Source: Alphaproteobacteria bacterium HGW-Alphaproteobacteria-18
Lineage (GTDB): Bacteria; Pseudomonadota; Alphaproteobacteria; Caulobacterales; Hyphomonadaceae
Assembly (NCBI GenBank): GCA_002841155.1
Contig: PHEH01000005.1
Coordinates: forward strand, 186,001 to 250,000
DNA: 64,000 bases
Reading direction: 5' to 3'
Every line of letters starts with the position of its first letter. Position 1 is the stretch's first letter. Shown one piece after another: positions 44,254 through 53,122 of this stretch. The notes under the pieces were generated by a model. That model was not told where the DNA came from and searched no databases. It saw only the letters and a list, made by a program, of their open reading frames with translations. The translations under genes were made by a program, and so were the position numbers.

Positions 44254-44697
44254 CTAGTTGCCGTCTGTCAGGGCCTGCGCCTGAAGTTGCTGCTGGATCA
44301 AGGTCGAGAAATAGGCCGGATCGTCCCCAAGCGTCAGGGCAGAGCGGCAGACGGGCGCGCAGTCATAGGTCTGGTTCTGGCCGGCGCGGTTGACGGTGAC
44401 CAGGTTTGAGGAATTGGCGGTGACAACAACTTCCGCGCTGTAGACTTCCTCGCCCGCCTTGTTGAAGACCATCAGATTGGTCGTGCCATAGCTCTTGCCG
44501 GTGACGAAGATCAGCCGGTCATCGTGAACGGCGACATCGGCAATGTTCTTGTTACCGACGACAATGCTGGCGGCAGGGCCGTTCAGGCGGAGGGGCACGG
44601 TCTTGGAAGCTTCAACCGACAGCTGTTGAGCCTGCGACGCGCCGGCGATGACCAGGCTTGCGATTGCAACAAGGGCAGGCTTCACGAAAGTCTTCAT
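44254..44697 (-). CDS. Stand-alone pilus assembly N-terminal domain protein
   Basis: 147-residue secreted protein with a signal peptide (1-23, ending ASQAQ). Its body matches the domain found at the N-terminus of the CpaC secretin (T2SS/T3SS pilus N-domain). Compare VPLRLNGPAASIVVGNKNIADVAV and TGKSYGTTNLMVFNKAGEEV here with MIVDLEAPAADVVISNPEIAD in cpaC at 46800. The C-terminus has YDCAPVCRSALTLGDDPAYF, a Cys pair that may form a disulfide, as in similar proteins encoded with tad genes. No ribosome site is seen at the ATG. Read divergently from pilA. Confidence 0.82.
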   Translation of the reverse strand: MKTFVKPALVAIASLVIAGASQAQQLSVEASKTVPLRLNGPAASIVVGNKNIADVAVHDDRLIFVTGKSYGTTNLMVFNKAGEEVYSAEVVVTANSSNLVTVNRAGQNQTYDCAPVCRSALTLGDDPAYFSTLIQQQLQAQALTDGN

Positions 44698-45006
44698 TGT
44701 AAGGAGGCTCCGGCGCGGTGTTTCCGGAACGTCGTCTATTTTAGTTTCCCATTTCCTAATTCAGGCCGTGACCGGAGGGGGCAGAGGGCGCAAGGCGGGT
44801 TTCTACGCAGTATATATATATAACGAATCACGCGTACGTGAGGGCTGTGCTTTCCGTCTCCGAATCGGTAAACAACCCCCTGATTTTACTTCATGATTTT
44901 TCTATTTGTGGAAACGAGATATCAGGACTGCTCGTATACAACCATCTGTGTTCCGGGAATAAAAGTTTCTAGCCGGGACTTTTCAAACGCATGATGGGAG
45001 TTTCCA
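44698..45006. promoter_or_regulatory. pilA upstream region with TA run and two GANTC sites
   Basis: This 309-bp gap has no gene. It contains a run TATATATATATAA (44811-44823), directly followed by GAATC (44825-44829), and a second GAATC (44862-44866). GANTC is the CcrM methylation site used with GcrA/CtrA control. A GGGAG ribosome site (44996-45000) lies 6 bases before the pilA ATG. No clear TTAA-N7-TTAA CtrA box was seen. Confidence 0.5.
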
Positions 45007-45198
45007 ATGTTTGCACGTTTTCTGAAAGATGAGTCCGGCGCAACTGCTATCGAGTACGGCCTCATCGCCGCTCTGATCGCTGTGGCCATTATCGGTGGTG
45101 TTTCGGCTCTTGGTGGTCAGACCGCCGCTACCTTCGACTCCGTTACCGAGGGTATGAAGAACGCCCCGTCGGGCGGCGAAGGCGGCGGTGAAGGCTAA
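45007..45198 (+). CDS. pilA: Flp/Fap-type pilin subunit PilA
   Basis: Major Flp pilin precursor, 63 residues. The class IVb prepilin cleavage site is Gly11 followed by ATAIEYGLIAALIAVAIIGG, with the family Glu-Tyr pair. A hydrophobic spine of about 25 residues and a short variable C-terminus rich in Gly and Glu (SGGEGGGEG) complete it. It is processed by the CpaA peptidase encoded next and assembled by the Tad machine. It is monocistronic or attenuated, since a strong terminator follows 26 bp later. Confidence 0.97.
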   Translation: MFARFLKDESGATAIEYGLIAALIAVAIIGGVSALGGQTAATFDSVTEGMKNAPSGGEGGGEG

Positions 45199-45223
45199 TC
45201 TTTAGCCAACTGCTTGATACGAG

Positions 45224-45257
45224 AGAGCCGCCGGTCTTCCGGCGGCTCTTTTCGTTT
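45224..45257 (+). terminator. Rho-independent terminator after pilA
   Basis: AGAGCCGCCGG-TCTT-CCGGCGGCTCT (11-bp stem, 45224-45249) followed by TTTCGTTT. Partial termination here would give a pilA excess over the cpa operon. Confidence 0.85.
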
Positions 45258-45340
45258 GGGGCGGGCGCAGGGGCTTCAAGGCTTCTTTCAGGCTTTTGAG
45301 GCAGGGTCAGCTCCAGCCTCAAAGATATTGGAGACGCCAG

Positions 45341-45856
45341 ATGGTTCTCATCGCCCTTGCCGCCCTGTTTCTTGTTCTCTGCGTCGTGGCGGCGCTATTT
45401 GACGTGAACCAGCTGAGGATTCCCAACTGGCTGAACCTCACACTGGCCGGCCTGTTTGTTCCGGCTGCTGCGGTTTCCGGCCTGCCGCTGGAAATCATCG
45501 GTGGTCATCTGATGGCCGGTGGCCTGGCCTTCGTGATTGCCTATGGCCTGTTTGCCTTCCGCATCTTTGGGGGCGGGGACGCCAAGATGATCCCCGCAGT
45601 CGTGCTCTGGATGGGACCGGCCGCCGCCTTTCCTTTTGCCTATTACATGGCGCTGGTGGGCGGCGCCTGCGCCCTCCTTATCCTGATCGTCCGGCGGAGC
45701 ATGCCTGCGGAAGTCATTCCTGGCTTCATGCGCAAGCCCTTCGAAAATAAAGCCAATGTTCCGTATGGGGTCGCCATTGCCGCAGGCGCTCTTCTGGCGG
45801 GCTCCAACTCTCCCATGCTGGCAGGTTTCTTCAGCACCGCCGGGATTACCGGTTAA
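45341..45856 (+). CDS. cpaA: Prepilin peptidase CpaA (TadV)
   Basis: A24-family aspartic prepilin peptidase of 171 residues, short form without the methylase domain. Catalytic Asp21 is in ALFDVNQLRIPNWLNL and Asp80 in the FGGGDAKMIPA signature. It has about five membrane helices. GGAGA lies 6 bases before the ATG at 45341; an in-frame ATG at 45296 is possible but poorer. First gene of the cpa operon after the pilA terminator. Confidence 0.95.
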   Translation: MVLIALAALFLVLCVVAALFDVNQLRIPNWLNLTLAGLFVPAAAVSGLPLEIIGGHLMAGGLAFVIAYGLFAFRIFGGGDAKMIPAVVLWMGPAAAFPFAYYMALVGGACALLILIVRRSMPAEVIPGFMRKPFENKANVPYGVAIAAGALLAGSNSPMLAGFFSTAGITG

Positions 45857-45954
45857 CGATCCTTTAGGCGGCGCGTGCAATTTTCCCAACTGTATGAACT
45901 GGCAGGCCGCGAACATTTACCTTTGTGCGCGGAATTGGGAGGGAGTGGCGCCGC

Positions 45955-46800
45955 ATGTCGCCTATACGCATCATTATCCTTTTGCTGGCGCTCGTCGCTG
46001 CTGGCGGCGCCGCCCTGCTTGTCAGCCGGATGAGCCAGCCGCAGATCGTGACCGAGACGGTTACCCGCGACCTGACTGTCATCGAGAAGGAACAGGTATC
46101 CGAAGTCAAGGTGCTGACCACGTCACGCGACCTGGCGATCGGTGAGCAGATCAAGGCGGACGATCTCAAATGGGCGGTATGGCCTGAAAAGGGGACCGTG
46201 GAAGGGCAGTTCATCGAAACGGCTGCGCCTGGCGCCATCGAGGACATCGCCGGCGCCATCGTGAAGCTGCCGATGTTCAAGTCCGAGCCGATCATGCCGC
46301 AGCGGATCGTGAAGCGCGGCGAAGCAGGCCTGCTTCCTGTCCTCATGGGACAGGATATGCGCGCCGTCTCCGTGGAAATCTCCCCTGAGTCTGCCTCGGG
46401 CGGCTTCATTCTGCCCAATGACCGGGTCGACCTCATCCTGACTTATGAACAGACGCCGACAGCAACAAACGGCCTGCGGGACTCCCGCACGGTTTCACAG
46501 ACCATCTTGCAGAATGTCCGCGTGCTGGCGATCGATCAGGCCTACGCGTCTGGCAGCCCGGAAGAAACAGCGCGGCTGGGTAATACCGCGACCCTCGAAG
46601 TCACGCCATCCGAAGCTGAACTTGTTGCCCTGTCCCAGAGAAAAGGCCGGCTCACCCTGGCCCTGCGTCCGCTCGATGAAATGGCCATCAGTGCGCCGCG
46701 CAAGCCGCGTCTGGGGCTGAATGGCGGAGACGATGAGGGGGGCGCCGTCATGATAATCCGAAATAGCCAGCCGACATTGACGGCGATGGGGGGCAACTGA
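45955..46800 (+). CDS. cpaB: Flp pilus assembly protein CpaB (RcpC)
   Basis: 281-residue periplasmic protein with an N-terminal membrane anchor (4-24), a SAF domain (about 55-120: VLTTSRDLAIGEQIKADDLKW) and the RcpC/CpaB domain that follows, LPNDRVDLILTYEQ being characteristic. The ATG at 45955 has GGGAGGGAG upstream. It overlaps cpaC by one base (TGATG). Confidence 0.94.
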   Translation: MSPIRIIILLLALVAAGGAALLVSRMSQPQIVTETVTRDLTVIEKEQVSEVKVLTTSRDLAIGEQIKADDLKWAVWPEKGTVEGQFIETAAPGAIEDIAGAIVKLPMFKSEPIMPQRIVKRGEAGLLPVLMGQDMRAVSVEISPESASGGFILPNDRVDLILTYEQTPTATNGLRDSRTVSQTILQNVRVLAIDQAYASGSPEETARLGNTATLEVTPSEAELVALSQRKGRLTLALRPLDEMAISAPRKPRLGLNGGDDEGGAVMIIRNSQPTLTAMGGN

Positions 46801-48410
46801 TGAAGCGCGTTATCCGGGCGCTCTCTTGCGCGGTTATGCTTGCGGCTGCGCCAGCGCCTTTCGTTCTGGCGCAGACGGTTCCCAATGGCATGGGCACCAG
46901 CATCACCAAACCTGGCGACCAGGCTGTTTCCCGCCGGGTGACGCTTGGTGTGGACAAATCGATGATCGTCGATCTGGAGGCGCCGGCAGCAGATGTCGTC
47001 ATTTCCAATCCCGAGATTGCCGATGCCGTGGTGCAGACTGCTCAGCGGATCATTTTCCGCGGTATCAAGTTCGGCCAGACCAATGCCCTGATCTTTGACA
47101 GGGCAGGGCGCACGCTTCTTGATCTCAACATCTCGGTCGAAACAGACCTTTCTGCACTTGAAGATACCATTTCGCGCCATGTGCCTGACTCGCGGGTCAA
47201 GATCGAAAGCTTCAACGGGAATATCATCCTGACAGGGAAGGTCGATAACCTCTCCCAATCCGATCAGGTCAGCCGGCTTGTGAAGGCTTTCTTCCCCGAG
47301 ACTGCGGGGGGCGGCCAGCTTCAGATCGTCAATATGCTGAACGTCAACGCGGCCGATCAGGTTCTGCTGGAAGTCCGCATCGTCGAGATGCAGCGCAGCG
47401 TGATCAAGCAGCTGGGCATCAATCTTTCCGGCTCGATGAACTTCGGGGAACTGGCCAGCCAATCCCTTCAGCAGGTCTTCCAGAACGGGCTGCCGGTGTT
47501 CTTTGACGCGGCAACAGGCCAGTACAACACCACCGGACAGGGCACGGCCGTTGAGGCCATCCAGCAGAGTGGTCCGTATAGCAATTCGTTCTCAGGCAGT
47601 GCCTCCAACGGCTTCAACGTCCAGGGCCAGGCGCTCGGCGGTATCTCGCTGGAGACCGGCTACAGCAACTATAATAACGGCCGGCTGCAATCATCTGCCG
47701 GGGCTGCCATCGATGCGATGGAACGGGTCGGTATCGTCCGCACCCTGGCGGAGCCAAACATTGTTGCGATGTCTGGTGAAAGCGCAAAGTTCCTTGCGGG
47801 CGGTGAGTTTCCGGTGCCTGTCGGGCAGAACCAGAACGGTCAGATCACGGTCGAGTTCAAACCTTATGGTGTGGGCCTTGCGTTTACGCCGGTTGTACTG
47901 TCTGAAGGCCGCATTTCATTGAAGGTATCGACAGAAGTGTCGGAACTGACCTCCCAGGGCGCCTTCCAGGGTACGGCCAGGACCGTCACGGATGCCGATG
48001 GCAACACCACGATCATCCAGGGCGCAACCCTGCCGGCCCTGTCGGTGCGTCGCGCGGAGTCTGTGGTTGAGCTGCCATCGGGTGGCTCGATGATGATGGC
48101 CGGCCTGATCTCTGTGAAGGACCGCCAGACAATCGATCAGCTCCCAGGCTTGAAGAAGCTGCCGATTTTGGGCTCGCTTTTCCAGTCTCGCGACTTCCTG
48201 TCAGATGAAACCGAACTTGTGGTGATGGTGACGCCATACCTCGTTGGCCCGGCCAGCAAGGCGAACATGAAGTCACCGGCTGATGGCTATGCCAACGCTT
48301 CGGACGCCAAGACGATCTTCTTCGGCAAGCTGAATGAAACCTATGGCCGTGATGGCGCTCCCATCAAGGCTGACGAATACCGTGCCCCTGTGGGCTTTAT
48401 GGAAGAGTAG
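46800..48410 (+). CDS. cpaC: Flp pilus outer-membrane secretin CpaC (RcpA)
   Basis: Secretin of 536 residues. A signal peptide (1-25, ending VLAQ), a pilus N-domain (VTLGVDKSMIVDLEAPAADV), a BON-like segment (VPDSRVKIESFNGNIILTGKV) and a secretin core follow. The core contains QVLLEVRIVEMQRSVIKQLG, the VPVGQ-containing gate region (FLAGGEFPVPVGQNQNG) and the C-terminal ELVVMVTPYLVGP. It forms the pilus exit channel. Confidence 0.96.
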   Translation: MKRVIRALSCAVMLAAAPAPFVLAQTVPNGMGTSITKPGDQAVSRRVTLGVDKSMIVDLEAPAADVVISNPEIADAVVQTAQRIIFRGIKFGQTNALIFDRAGRTLLDLNISVETDLSALEDTISRHVPDSRVKIESFNGNIILTGKVDNLSQSDQVSRLVKAFFPETAGGGQLQIVNMLNVNAADQVLLEVRIVEMQRSVIKQLGINLSGSMNFGELASQSLQQVFQNGLPVFFDAATGQYNTTGQGTAVEAIQQSGPYSNSFSGSASNGFNVQGQALGGISLETGYSNYNNGRLQSSAGAAIDAMERVGIVRTLAEPNIVAMSGESAKFLAGGEFPVPVGQNQNGQITVEFKPYGVGLAFTPVVLSEGRISLKVSTEVSELTSQGAFQGTARTVTDADGNTTIIQGATLPALSVRRAESVVELPSGGSMMMAGLISVKDRQTIDQLPGLKKLPILGSLFQSRDFLSDETELVVMVTPYLVGPASKANMKSPADGYANASDAKTIFFGKLNETYGRDGAPIKADEYRAPVGFMEE

Positions 48411-48422
48411 GGCAAGACAGAC

Positions 48423-49133
48423 ATGACCCGTCAGATCCGATCGCTACCAGCTCTCATCGCACTCGGCGCGGGGGCAATGACTATCTCCGCCTGTGCTAGC
48501 GTGGCGCCGACAGCGGTTCCCGCCGCATATCTGCAGACCTCGCCCCTGGATGTTAATGCCATCCAGGTCGAGAAACGCACCGAGTTCCTCGAAGTATCGA
48601 TTGACGCTTATGCCAGCGAACTTTCCAGCAGCGACCGGGCGCGTATCCGCGAGTTCCTGGGAGGGTATGTGAAGCGCGGACATGGGCCGCTGGTTCTCTC
48701 CTTGCCGCAGGTTTCTTCCAATCCACAGCTGGCCGTCGCCGCTATCGCAGAAGCGCGCGCCATCGCCTGGGATATGGGGGTCGAGTATGAAGAGATGTCG
48801 GGTACAGCGCATGGCGCCCGCTCAGCTGCCAGCGAGCCGATGATCCTGGCCTATCAGAGTTATGAGGCGATTGCGCCGCATTGCCCGCCCAAATCGACGA
48901 TCGATTTCAGCAATATCGATTCCAACAATCACCTGCCGACGCTTGGCTGCTCGGTGCGAACCAACCTTGCTGCCATGATCATTGATCCAGGCGATCTGCT
49001 GGGCAACCGGCCGCTGGATCCTTCCGATCTCTCACGCCGTGAAGTCATCCTCGAGAAGTTCCGTGCAGGACAACCGACCGCTTCGGAGCGGTCCAATCAG
49101 GAATCCGGCGCTGTTTCATCAGCAGTCCGATAG
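48423..49133 (+). CDS. cpaD: Pilus biogenesis lipoprotein CpaD
   Basis: 236-residue outer-membrane-associated protein with a lipoprotein signal (lipobox near MTISACASVA, Cys24). The CpaD family segments are present: a region with peptidoglycan-associated character (VSIDAYASELSSSDRARIREF), HCPPKSTIDFSNIDSNNH and LGCSVRTNLAAMIIDPGDLL. It lies 12 bp after cpaC. It probably helps the secretin or its localisation, as in Caulobacter. Confidence 0.94.
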   Translation: MTRQIRSLPALIALGAGAMTISACASVAPTAVPAAYLQTSPLDVNAIQVEKRTEFLEVSIDAYASELSSSDRARIREFLGGYVKRGHGPLVLSLPQVSSNPQLAVAAIAEARAIAWDMGVEYEEMSGTAHGARSAASEPMILAYQSYEAIAPHCPPKSTIDFSNIDSNNHLPTLGCSVRTNLAAMIIDPGDLLGNRPLDPSDLSRREVILEKFRAGQPTASERSNQESGAVSSAVR

Positions 49134-49158
49134 AATTTAGGCGAAAGCCACGGGGAGC

Positions 49159-50574
49159 ATGAAGAAGATGGGCAAGGACAACACGATGTTCGAAGATGAC
49201 ATCGACCCTGAATTCGAGGATGTCTTCGGTGACGAGGCGCCGTCTACGCCGATTGAAAAGGCCGCGGCCGCCATCTTTGGCGAAACGCCGGCCGTCCCGG
49301 TAACGCCGGTTCAGCCCGTCGTTGATTTTGCTGGTCGTCCGGCAAATTACAACATGCCCGTCTTCTCTTCAGGGGATGAGGGCGGGGACGCCCTGCTCCC
49401 GGCCATATCGATCAAGCTGTTCTATGAGCGTGAGGAAACCCGCCTCCTCATGGAATTGTGCGCCCAGGACCGCCGGATGGGAAGGGCAACTCTCGAGTGT
49501 CTGCCGGGCGGTATTCCGTCTGCGATCCATTATCTGCGCAGCAGCCCGACGCCCAACCTCATCCTGATCGAATCCGGTTCCGTCGCCACCCAGGTCATCA
49601 GCGAAATTGATGCGCTTGCCGAACATTGTGATGAGCATGTGAAGGTGCTCGTCATCGGCGCGGTCAACGATATCATGCTCTATCGCCAGCTGATGGCGCG
49701 CGGCGTGTCTGAATACCTCGTGCCTCCCTTCCAGCCGCTTCAGATCATCCGCGCGATTTCAAACCTGTTCACCGACCCGGACGCGCCCTTTGTGGGCCGT
49801 CAGATTTCAGTCGTCGGCGCCAAGGGCGGGGTAGGGGCCTCCACGATCGCGCACAATCTTGCCTGGTCGCTGGCCGAAAATATCAAGGTCAACACCACGC
49901 TGGTCGACCTGGACCTCTCCTTTGGCACCACAGCGCTCGACTTCAACCAGGAAACGCCCCAGACCATCGCCGACGCGCTTCTGGCGCCTGAGCGGGCCGA
50001 TGACGCTGTGATCGAGCGCCTCCTGGCGCGTGCCACCGAGCGCCTGTCGCTGTTCACGGCGCCGGGACATATCAATCAGATCATCGATATTCCCGATGAT
50101 GCGTATACGACCGTTATTCAGGGCGTGCGCCGGAATGTGCCGTTCATGGTGCTCGATCTGCCGCATGTCTGGAACCACTGGCTGCGCAACACCCTCATTC
50201 AGTCTGATGAGGTGATTGTTGTGTGCCAGCCCGATCTGGCATCGCTGCGCAATGGCAAGAACCTGATCGACCAGCTGAAGGGTCACCGCGTCAATGACAA
50301 TCCGCCGCGGCTCGTGCTCAACATGTGCGGTATGCCCAAACGTCCGGAAATTCCGGTGAAGGATTTTGCTGCCGCCATTGGTGTGGAGCCGGAGATCATC
50401 GTGCCGTTTGATCCCGAAGTGTTCGGCACAGCGGCCAATAATGGCCAGATGATTTCTGAAACCGGCCCCACTTCGAAGCCCGCAATGGCTATTGACGAAC
50501 TGGCGGCCGCATTGAGTGGACGGATGATCCAGCGGGCTGAGAAATCATTCCTCAAGAAACTGCTGGGTAAGTAG
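49159..50574 (+). CDS. cpaE: Pilus assembly localisation ATPase CpaE (TadZ)
   Basis: 471-residue protein with an acidic N-terminal segment, a degenerate receiver-like domain (about 85-200) and a MinD/ParA-type ATPase domain with a deviant Walker A SVVGAKGGVGASTIAHNLAW (Lys-Gly-Gly-Val-Gly). It positions the pilus machine at the pole. Start choice is uncertain: the ATG at 49159 has its GGGGAG only one base away, while in-frame ATGs at 49168 and 49186 have better-spaced sites. Confidence 0.94.
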   Translation: MKKMGKDNTMFEDDIDPEFEDVFGDEAPSTPIEKAAAAIFGETPAVPVTPVQPVVDFAGRPANYNMPVFSSGDEGGDALLPAISIKLFYEREETRLLMELCAQDRRMGRATLECLPGGIPSAIHYLRSSPTPNLILIESGSVATQVISEIDALAEHCDEHVKVLVIGAVNDIMLYRQLMARGVSEYLVPPFQPLQIIRAISNLFTDPDAPFVGRQISVVGAKGGVGASTIAHNLAWSLAENIKVNTTLVDLDLSFGTTALDFNQETPQTIADALLAPERADDAVIERLLARATERLSLFTAPGHINQIIDIPDDAYTTVIQGVRRNVPFMVLDLPHVWNHWLRNTLIQSDEVIVVCQPDLASLRNGKNLIDQLKGHRVNDNPPRLVLNMCGMPKRPEIPVKDFAAAIGVEPEIIVPFDPEVFGTAANNGQMISETGPTSKPAMAIDELAAALSGRMIQRAEKSFLKKLLGK

Positions 50575-50599
50575 GACGATCAGGACGACGGGATAGAAC

Positions 50600-52078
50600 A
50601 TGGCTTTTGGCAAACGCTCGGGTACAACTTCCGCAACGCTGCCCCCGCCGGCGCCTGCGGCGGCGCCGAAGACGGCTACGCCAGCGCCAGCTGCGCCGCC
50701 TGTGGCCACAGCGCGTGCATCCGAGTCCGCCCCTGCTGCCGTCAGCAAGCTCAAGACCCCGGAGGTCAAGCCCGAGCCAGTACGCAAGGTAAACCAGCAC
50801 TCCGACCAGTATTACGCCACGAAGACAACCATCTTCAACGCGCTGATCGACACGATTGACCTCTCCCAATTGGCGCAACTCGACACTGAGAGCGCGCGGG
50901 AAGAAATCCGAGATATCGTCGTGGAAATCATCAGTATCAAGAATGTCGTGATGTCGATCTCAGAGCAGGAATACCTGCTTGATGACATCTGTAACGACGT
51001 GCTCGGCTATGGTCCGCTGGAGCCGTTGCTGGCCCGGGACGACATTGCCGATATCATGGTCAATGGCGCCGATACGACCTATATCGAGGTCAACGGCAAG
51101 ATTGAGCGGACCAATATCCGTTTCCGCGATAACGCCCAGTTGATGAACATCTGTCAGCGCATCGTGAGCCAGGTTGGCCGCCGCGTCGATGAAAGCTCGC
51201 CAATCTGCGACGCGCGCCTTCTGGATGGTTCACGTGTGAACGTCATCGCGCCCCCACTCGCGATTGATGGCCCCACGCTCACCATTCGTAAGTTCAAGAA
51301 AGACAAGCTGAAGTTGAGCGATCTGGTGAAGTTCGGTTCGATCAGCGAATGCGGCGCTGAGATCCTGCGCATCATCGGCCACAGCCGCTGCAACGTCCTG
51401 ATCTCGGGCGGTACGGGTTCGGGCAAGACGACGCTTCTCAACTGTCTCACCGGCTTCATCGAGCCGGGCGAGCGCGTCATCACCTGTGAAGACTCCGCCG
51501 AACTTCAGCTCCAGCAGCCCCACGTTGTTCGCCTCGAAACCCGCCCGCCCAACATTGAAGGGTCCGGCGAAGTCACGATGCGTGAGCTTGTGAAGAACTG
51601 TCTGCGTATGCGCCCTGAACGGATCATCGTCGGCGAGGTGCGCGGGCCTGAGGCGTTCGACCTTCTCCAGGCCATGAACACGGGCCATGACGGCTCGATG
51701 GGCACGCTGCACGCCAACAGCCCGCGCGAAGCTCTCAGCCGCGTGGAATCCATGATCACCATGGGCGGCTTCTCCCTGCCGGCAAAGACCATCCGTGAGA
51801 TGATTGTCGGCTCGATTGATGTCGTCGTGCAGGCCTCGCGCCTTCGCGATGGGTCGCGCCGCATCATGTGCATCACCGAAGTTCTCGGCCTTGAGGGCGA
51901 TACCATCGTCCTCCAGGATATTCTCAAATATGAGATCGAAGGCGAGGATGATAACGGCAAGATCATCGGCCGCCACCGCGGCATGGGCATCGGGCGTCCG
52001 CGTTTCTGGGAGCGCGCTTCCTATTACAATCTTGAGCGCGAACTCGCCGCTGCTCTTGATGAGCTCAATGGTGCCTGA
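50600..52078 (+). CDS. cpaF: Pilus assembly ATPase CpaF (TadA)
   Basis: Type II/IV secretion-type motor ATPase of 492 residues. A Pro/Ala-rich N-terminus (1-60) precedes the N-domain ([20 protein letters not shown]). The ATPase core has Walker [15 protein letters not shown], the Asp box [20 protein letters not shown], the Walker B region [30 protein letters not shown], and [11 protein letters not shown]. Energises Flp pilus assembly. The stop overlaps tadB by one base. Confidence 0.97.
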   Translation: MAFGKRSGTTSATLPPPAPAAAPKTATPAPAAPPVATARASESAPAAVSKLKTPEVKPEPVRKVNQHSDQYYATKTTIFNALIDTIDLSQLAQLDTESAREEIRDIVVEIISIKNVVMSISEQEYLLDDICNDVLGYGPLEPLLARDDIADIMVNGADTTYIEVNGKIERTNIRFRDNAQLMNICQRIVSQVGRRVDESSPICDARLLDGSRVNVIAPPLAIDGPTLTIRKFKKDKLKLSDLVKFGSISECGAEILRIIGHSRCNVLISGGTGSGKTTLLNCLTGFIEPGERVITCEDSAELQLQQPHVVRLETRPPNIEGSGEVTMRELVKNCLRMRPERIIVGEVRGPEAFDLLQAMNTGHDGSMGTLHANSPREALSRVESMITMGGFSLPAKTIREMIVGSIDVVVQASRLRDGSRRIMCITEVLGLEGDTIVLQDILKYEIEGEDDNGKIIGRHRGMGIGRPRFWERASYYNLERELAAALDELNGA

Positions 52079-53109
52079 TGTCTGGTCCGATGATCCCCTA
52101 TATCGTGGCTGCACTGGCCTTCCTCGCCATCGTGGGGTTGGGCCTTGTGATGACGGGTGGCAATAACGATGCTGCCCGAAAGCGCGCCAAGGCGATCAGC
52201 ACGGGCCGGGGAGGAGCGCAAGTCAAGGGTGGCAAGGTCGTTGATGACGGCATTCGCCGCCGTGCCAAGACCCAGGAAATGCTTGATAACCTTCGCAAGC
52301 AGGATAAGGAGCGCCGCCGCAATGATCCCATGCGGAATGTCGGCTCGAAGCTTACCCAGGCGGGGCTTGAAATCCCTGTGCCGATGTTCTGGGTGCTGTC
52401 TGCCGTCTGCGGTCTCGTCTGCGCGGGTATTGTCTACATTTCCGGGGCCGATGGCCTTGTAATCAATGGTATGTCCCTGAAAAGCCGGCCGGTGCTGATC
52501 GGCGCGGCCTTCTTCGGCGGAACGCTCGGCATCCCGCAATCCATACTCAACTTCCTGATCAAGGGCCGTCACACCAAGATGGTCAACCAGTTTGCTGACG
52601 CGCTGGACATCATCGTGCGCGGTGTCCGCTCCGGCCTGCCACTCAACGAATGTATCCGTGTCATTGCCAAGGAAAGCCCTGAGCCGCTGCGCAAGGAGTT
52701 CCTTACCTTCGCCGACAACCTCGCCATGGGCGCCGGGCTGGAGCGTTCGCTGGCTGCGCTTTACAAAAGGTTGCCGCTCCAGGAAGTCAACTTCTTCGCC
52801 ATCGTGCTGACGATTCAGTCCAAGGCGGGGGGCAACCTTTCAGAAGCCCTCCATAACCTCTCCACGGTCATCCGCTCCCGGAAAATGATGCGCGAGAAGG
52901 TGAAGGCACTTTCATCGGAGGCGAAAGCGTCCGCGATGATCATCGGCAGCCTGCCGATTGCCGTGGGCGTGATGGTCTTCATGACCACGCCTGACTACAT
53001 TATGGAACTCTTCCGTACCGAGACGGGTCACGTCATTCTCGTGCTTGCGGCAGGCATGATGGGCACAGGCATCACGGTCATGCGCAACATGATGAACTTT
53101 GATATGTAA
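52078..53109 (+). CDS. tadB: Tad inner-membrane platform protein TadB (CpaG)
   Basis: GspF-like (T2SSF) membrane protein of 343 residues with about four helices. One lies at residues 3-24, one pair around 105-150, and one or two at the C-terminus. The cytoplasmic T2SSF domain contains ALDIIVRGVRSGLPLNECIR and NFFAIVLTIQSKAGGNLSEAL. It forms the platform with TadC. Coupled to cpaF by TGATG. Confidence 0.95.
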   Translation: MSGPMIPYIVAALAFLAIVGLGLVMTGGNNDAARKRAKAISTGRGGAQVKGGKVVDDGIRRRAKTQEMLDNLRKQDKERRRNDPMRNVGSKLTQAGLEIPVPMFWVLSAVCGLVCAGIVYISGADGLVINGMSLKSRPVLIGAAFFGGTLGIPQSILNFLIKGRHTKMVNQFADALDIIVRGVRSGLPLNECIRVIAKESPEPLRKEFLTFADNLAMGAGLERSLAALYKRLPLQEVNFFAIVLTIQSKAGGNLSEALHNLSTVIRSRKMMREKVKALSSEAKASAMIIGSLPIAVGVMVFMTTPDYIMELFRTETGHVILVLAAGMMGTGITVMRNMMNFDM

Positions 53110-53122
53110 GGCGGCACGCGGG

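Noticed and set aside
44693..44707. AAGGAGG next to the start of the pilus N-domain protein
   Set aside because: It is on the plus strand, while the gene reads on the minus strand, so it cannot act as its ribosome site.
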